NCBI GenBank assembly: GCA_031291675.1
Contig: JARLIO010000036.1
Span: 1-64,000 of the forward strand
Reading direction: 5' to 3'
Source: Azospirillaceae bacterium
Lineage (GTDB): Bacteria > Pseudomonadota > Alphaproteobacteria > Azospirillales > Azospirillaceae
Length of the DNA: 64,000 nucleotides
The position numbers were made by a program, and so were the translations under genes. This document shows, in pieces, positions 61,099 through 64,000 of the stretch (position 1 is the first letter of the stretch; every line of letters begins with the position of its first letter). The notes beneath the pieces were generated by a model. That model did not search any database. It was not told the DNA's origin and worked only from the letters and a program-made list of their open reading frames with translations.

Positions 61099-61986
61099 TC
61101 AGGTCGTCGCCATCGCCCGGAAGGGAATCAGTTCGCTGAAGTCGATGATGAGCACTGTCCGGCAACCGGACCGCTCCGTCCGGCGCAGAACCGGGCTGAC
61201 ATGGTGGGCGACCCGTTCGTCGATCACGCCAAGTCCGTCGAGCGGCGCGAGCAGCGTGGTTGTGGCCAGCATGTCGTCGGGCGACACCTCCTCCGGCTGT
61301 TTACCGACCCACGGCGACGTGGTCACGTAGCTGACGCCACCCTCGATGCCCTCGCGGTGCAGCATCAGCATCCAGGTCACCGCCTCGCCATCCTGGTGCA
61401 GGCAGTTCGGCGTGGCCGCGGCCATGCCTCCGGGCTCCGGGAGAAGCTGCAAGAGGTGTATTCCGACGCAGAGCCAGACACAGTCCCGCAGTGCTTCCCC
61501 GGGGGTCGCCGCGTACAGCCGACGGACCAGCCAGTGCATGAAATCGTTGTCGCGCAACGCTGCGGGCAGGGCGTCCAAATAACGCAGCACGCCGCCGTTC
61601 TGGCAATTGTAGGTCGACGACTGGAAGTACGGCTCGACCTTGCGCCCGTCCTGCAGATACGGCTCGGGCACGATCAGTTGATCCGTGTGCGGGTTGTAAA
61701 GCAGTTGGCAGAACACGCGATGACGGCAGCCGGTCGGGTCGTAAGGGTCAGGGGGAAGGGCGCCGGGCCGACCATAGTCGACAAGCTGGCGGGCGGCCTG
61801 TCCAAGCCCGTCGGGGATGCCGAGGTCGGCAGCCTGGAAAGCGACGAAGCCGTGCGCCGTGATCCCGGCGTGGATCGCATCGTCGCTGTTCGCCATCCTG
61901 CCAGACAGGCATTTGTCTGTCGGCGGCGCGAACGGCATTGCTCGCGCCAACGAACCGGAAACGGTCTTGATGGGGTTGGATACCAT
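61099..61986 (-). CDS. Fe(II)/2-oxoglutarate-dependent dioxygenase (BsmA/IDO-like)
   Basis: A 295-residue protein of the 2OG-Fe dioxygenase family that includes amino-acid hydroxylases such as L-isoleucine dioxygenase. The metal motif appears as NCLHQDGEAVTWMLMLHREGIEGGVS (His and Asp), with a distal His in ERVAHHVSPV and an Arg near the end. An early segment HGFVAFQAADLGIP is also family-like. ATG 61986 follows GAAGGAATAGAG. It is encoded next to a polyketide synthase on the same strand, so it may hydroxylate a precursor amino acid or tailor the product. Confidence 0.8.
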   Translation of the reverse strand: MVSNPIKTVSGSLARAMPFAPPTDKCLSGRMANSDDAIHAGITAHGFVAFQAADLGIPDGLGQAARQLVDYGRPGALPPDPYDPTGCRHRVFCQLLYNPHTDQLIVPEPYLQDGRKVEPYFQSSTYNCQNGGVLRYLDALPAALRDNDFMHWLVRRLYAATPGEALRDCVWLCVGIHLLQLLPEPGGMAAATPNCLHQDGEAVTWMLMLHREGIEGGVSYVTTSPWVGKQPEEVSPDDMLATTTLLAPLDGLGVIDERVAHHVSPVLRRTERSGCRTVLIIDFSELIPFRAMATT

Positions 61987-62115
61987 CGCTCTATTCCTTC
62001 GTCTGTTCCTCTATTTGTTTGAAGACGATGCAAAATCCCGGAGCAGAAAGATGGCGGGACATGGCGGGCACGGATAGCCTGGGCCAGGCCGCAATTTGTC
62101 CGGATCGTCTCGCAT

Positions 62116-64000
62116 TCATGGCGCCGCCGCCGCGTCTCTGTCGGCCTGGCGCAGGCGCTCGCGCAGCAGGGCCGCCATCACCGATACGTTGGGCTCAACC
62201 AGACAAGAGAAATGGTCGCCGGGAACATCATGGATCTCCACGGGCCGTGTGGAGAACTTCTCCCAGCCCCACCACGCGTTCTCCCGGATTTCGGGCAGGA
62301 TGATGGTCGGGGGCAGTTCCGCCACGCCTTTGTAGAGGACGAAGGGCACGGGTAGCGCCAGCTTCGGCGGGTCGTAGCCGAAATCGGCGGTCGCCCTGAA
62401 CACCTTGACCAGGCCGCGGATCGCGCTGGTGTCCGTGCCGCGGCGGATCAGGCCGGCACCTTCCAGGCGGTCACGCAGATAGGCCAGCTTGTCGTCGAAC
62501 GCCAAGGTGCCGATACGCCGGTATTCCGCATAATCGATCTCGACCGGCTTGTTGAAGAAATAGGCGTAGGTGTTGAGCACCGAGCCGATGGCTCCGGCAT
62601 CATCCATGCCGCCGACATCGCGATAGGGTGGCGCCGAGGAGTCCAGAAAGGCCATCAGGTTGACGCGCTGCCCCTGGCGCTGGAGCTGGACCGCCATCTC
62701 GTAGATCACTTTGCCGCCCAGCGAATGGCCGCCGAGCAGATAGGGGCCCTTCGCCTGCACCGAGCGGATGCAGCGAACATAGTGCTCCGCCATCGCCTGA
62801 ACCGTGGCGTGCGGCTCGACCGTGCCATCCAGGCCCAGGGACTGCAGGGCGTAGAACGGCCGGTCGTCACCGAGCGACGTGGCCAATGGCAGGAGCTGGG
62901 CGACGTTGCCGCCCATGCCCGGCACGCAGAAGAACGGCGTGCCGGCGCCGACGGCGCTGACCGGCACCAGACAGAAGCGGATATCGCGGTCCCCCGCCTC
63001 GCCCGCCGCACCGATCGCCGGGGCATCGCCGATGGACCGACAGATGCGGGCGATCGTCGGCTCGGCCAGGAAATCAGCCAGGGTGGGCGCATTTTTATGG
63101 ATGTCGCGCACGCGCGAGATGACCTGCGTGCCCAACAGGGAATGGCCGCCGAGGTCGAAGAAATTGTCCTCAACCCCCACCGCGTCGAGACCCAGCAGAT
63201 CTTGCCAAATCCGCGCGATGGACCGCTCGACCGCGGTGCGGGGGGCGATGAACGGTGTGGCCAGCGCCGGTCGCGCACCGGGATCCGCACCGGGATCGAA
63301 CGTCGCCCTGGCTTGGGCGGCGGGCGCCATCGGGCGTGGTCGGGCGATCACCGCCTGGGGCGGAGCGCCGCGCATGACACGGTCAAGGGCGGCCAGCGCA
63401 TCCCGGGTCGACAGGCCTTCCAGCGACGTCAGGGCCTTCTCGCCGAAGCGCTGCCGGACATGTGCCACCGCCATGCCGACTTCCGTCCAGCTATCCCAGT
63501 TCACCGCGGTGGCCGGCAACCCGTCGGCCCGCAGCCCATGGACCACGGCGTCGAGATAGGCATTGGCCGCCGCATAGTCGGCCTGGCCGAGCCCGCCGTG
63601 CAGCGAGGCCAGCGAGGAGCACAGCACGAACACCTCCGGCCGATCGTCCCGGACCAAGCGGGCCAATATGTCGGTGCCCAACACCTTGGGCGCAAACACG
63701 CGGCGGGCCGCTTCGGGGGTGAAGGTTCCGAGCATGCCGCTGGCCTCCAGGCCCGCGGCATGCACCACGCCGGCGACGCGGCCGAACCGGCCGCGCAGCG
63801 CGGCCACCGCGCGCGCCATCGCCTCGGGATCGGCGGCGTCGGCCTGAACCACCATCACGTCGGCCCCCGCTGCCCGCAAGGCGTCCAACGGGTCCGCCAG
63901 TTCCGGCCGGGTCGCCCGATCGGGAACCGGCGACCGGCTGGTCAGCACCAGGCCGACCCGCGCCTTGCCCGCAAGGTGGCGCGCGATCGCCAGGCCGATG
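62116..64000 (-). CDS. Type I polyketide (or hybrid NRPS-PKS) synthase, C-terminal KR-ACP-TE part (partial)
   Basis: The frame continues past the right edge, so only the last ~628 residues are visible. A ketoreductase region comes first, with VVHAAGLEASGML, catalytic Ser in LCSSLASLHGGLGQ and Tyr in ADYAAANAYLDAVV. An acyl-carrier domain has the phosphopantetheine Ser in DLGGHSLLGTQV. A type I thioesterase has the nucleophile in LLGGHSLGGKVIYE and His in VPGDHFSCL. The order KR-ACP-TE marks the terminal module, where the chain is released. The product cannot be predicted without the upstream modules. Confidence 0.92.
   Translation of the reverse strand, partial: IGLAIARHLAGKARVGLVLTSRSPVPDRATRPELADPLDALRAAGADVMVVQADAADPEAMARAVAALRGRFGRVAGVVHAAGLEASGMLGTFTPEAARRVFAPKVLGTDILARLVRDDRPEVFVLCSSLASLHGGLGQADYAAANAYLDAVVHGLRADGLPATAVNWDSWTEVGMAVAHVRQRFGEKALTSLEGLSTRDALAALDRVMRGAPPQAVIARPRPMAPAAQARATFDPGADPGARPALATPFIAPRTAVERSIARIWQDLLGLDAVGVEDNFFDLGGHSLLGTQVISRVRDIHKNAPTLADFLAEPTIARICRSIGDAPAIGAAGEAGDRDIRFCLVPVSAVGAGTPFFCVPGMGGNVAQLLPLATSLGDDRPFYALQSLGLDGTVEPHATVQAMAEHYVRCIRSVQAKGPYLLGGHSLGGKVIYEMAVQLQRQGQRVNLMAFLDSSAPPYRDVGGMDDAGAIGSVLNTYAYFFNKPVEIDYAEYRRIGTLAFDDKLAYLRDRLEGAGLIRRGTDTSAIRGLVKVFRATADFGYDPPKLALPVPFVLYKGVAELPPTIILPEIRENAWWGWEKFSTRPVEIHDVPGDHFSCLVEPNVSVMAALLRERLRQADRDAAAAP

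Overview
The window is GC-rich, densely packed bacterial chromosome. Its gene content suggests an alphaproteobacterium, most plausibly a Rhodospirillales/Azospirillaceae-type soil or aquatic organism. That placement is inference from gene families and codon bias, not from a marker gene. No rRNA, tRNA or CRISPR array was seen.

Layout. 1-2.5 kb: two acyltransferase-3 genes. The first lacks its 5' end and sits beside the start of a transposase-like gene that runs off the left edge. 2.6-5.9 kb: a VIT/CCC1 metal transporter and an MgtA-type Mg2+ P-ATPase, with a decayed pstB fragment just upstream. 6.5-9.5 kb: a divergent MerR regulator / ZntA-CadA pair with a textbook MerR operator, then an SMR-like membrane protein. 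9.6-17.9 kb (minus): a PotABCD-type amine importer, a PLP enzyme resembling pyridoxamine-pyruvate transaminase, a 61-residue ORF and a large TPR O-GlcNAc-transferase-like protein, the last three linked by ATGA overlaps. 18.4-23.2 kb: FkbM methyltransferase, a Phd/PemK-like toxin-antitoxin pair, an M24 peptidase homologue and cytochrome b561. 23.6-29.3 kb: an orphan LivK-like binding protein, a possible structured RNA, and a two-gene [FeFe]-hydrogenase operon ending in a perfect intrinsic terminator.

29.5-34.5 kb: an OmpR-type response regulator and a 7TM histidine kinase, with a ParDE-like module lying between two copies of the kinase's 5' region. An N-terminally short class 3 lipase overlaps the kinase end. 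34.6-41 kb: a glycosyltransferase, then ethanolamine catabolism (eutB, eutC, APC permease, AraC regulator). 41.2-42.6 kb: two adjacent toxin-antitoxin modules (VapBC-like and MazEF). 42.7-45.4 kb (minus): MarR, an isochorismatase-like protein without the usual catalytic Cys, a small membrane protein and an MFS exporter.

45.6-58.9 kb: a hexuronate/sugar-acid locus. It has a polyol/idonate dehydrogenase, a GntR repressor, uxuB, uxuA, a ribose-type ABC importer with two permeases, a cyclase-family hydrolase and a chemoreceptor. Shared CTAGGATACT boxes point to common GntR control. 58.9-60.7 kb: an SDR and a LysR regulator. 61.1-64 kb (minus): an Fe/2-oxoglutarate dioxygenase next to the KR-ACP-TE end of a type I polyketide or hybrid synthase that continues past the right edge.

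The observations most worth pursuing are the hydrogenase with its NuoF-tail/GltD fusion partner, the duplication around the ParDE module, small palindromic elements abutting stop codons, and the overlapping transaminase/small ORF/glycosyltransferase array.
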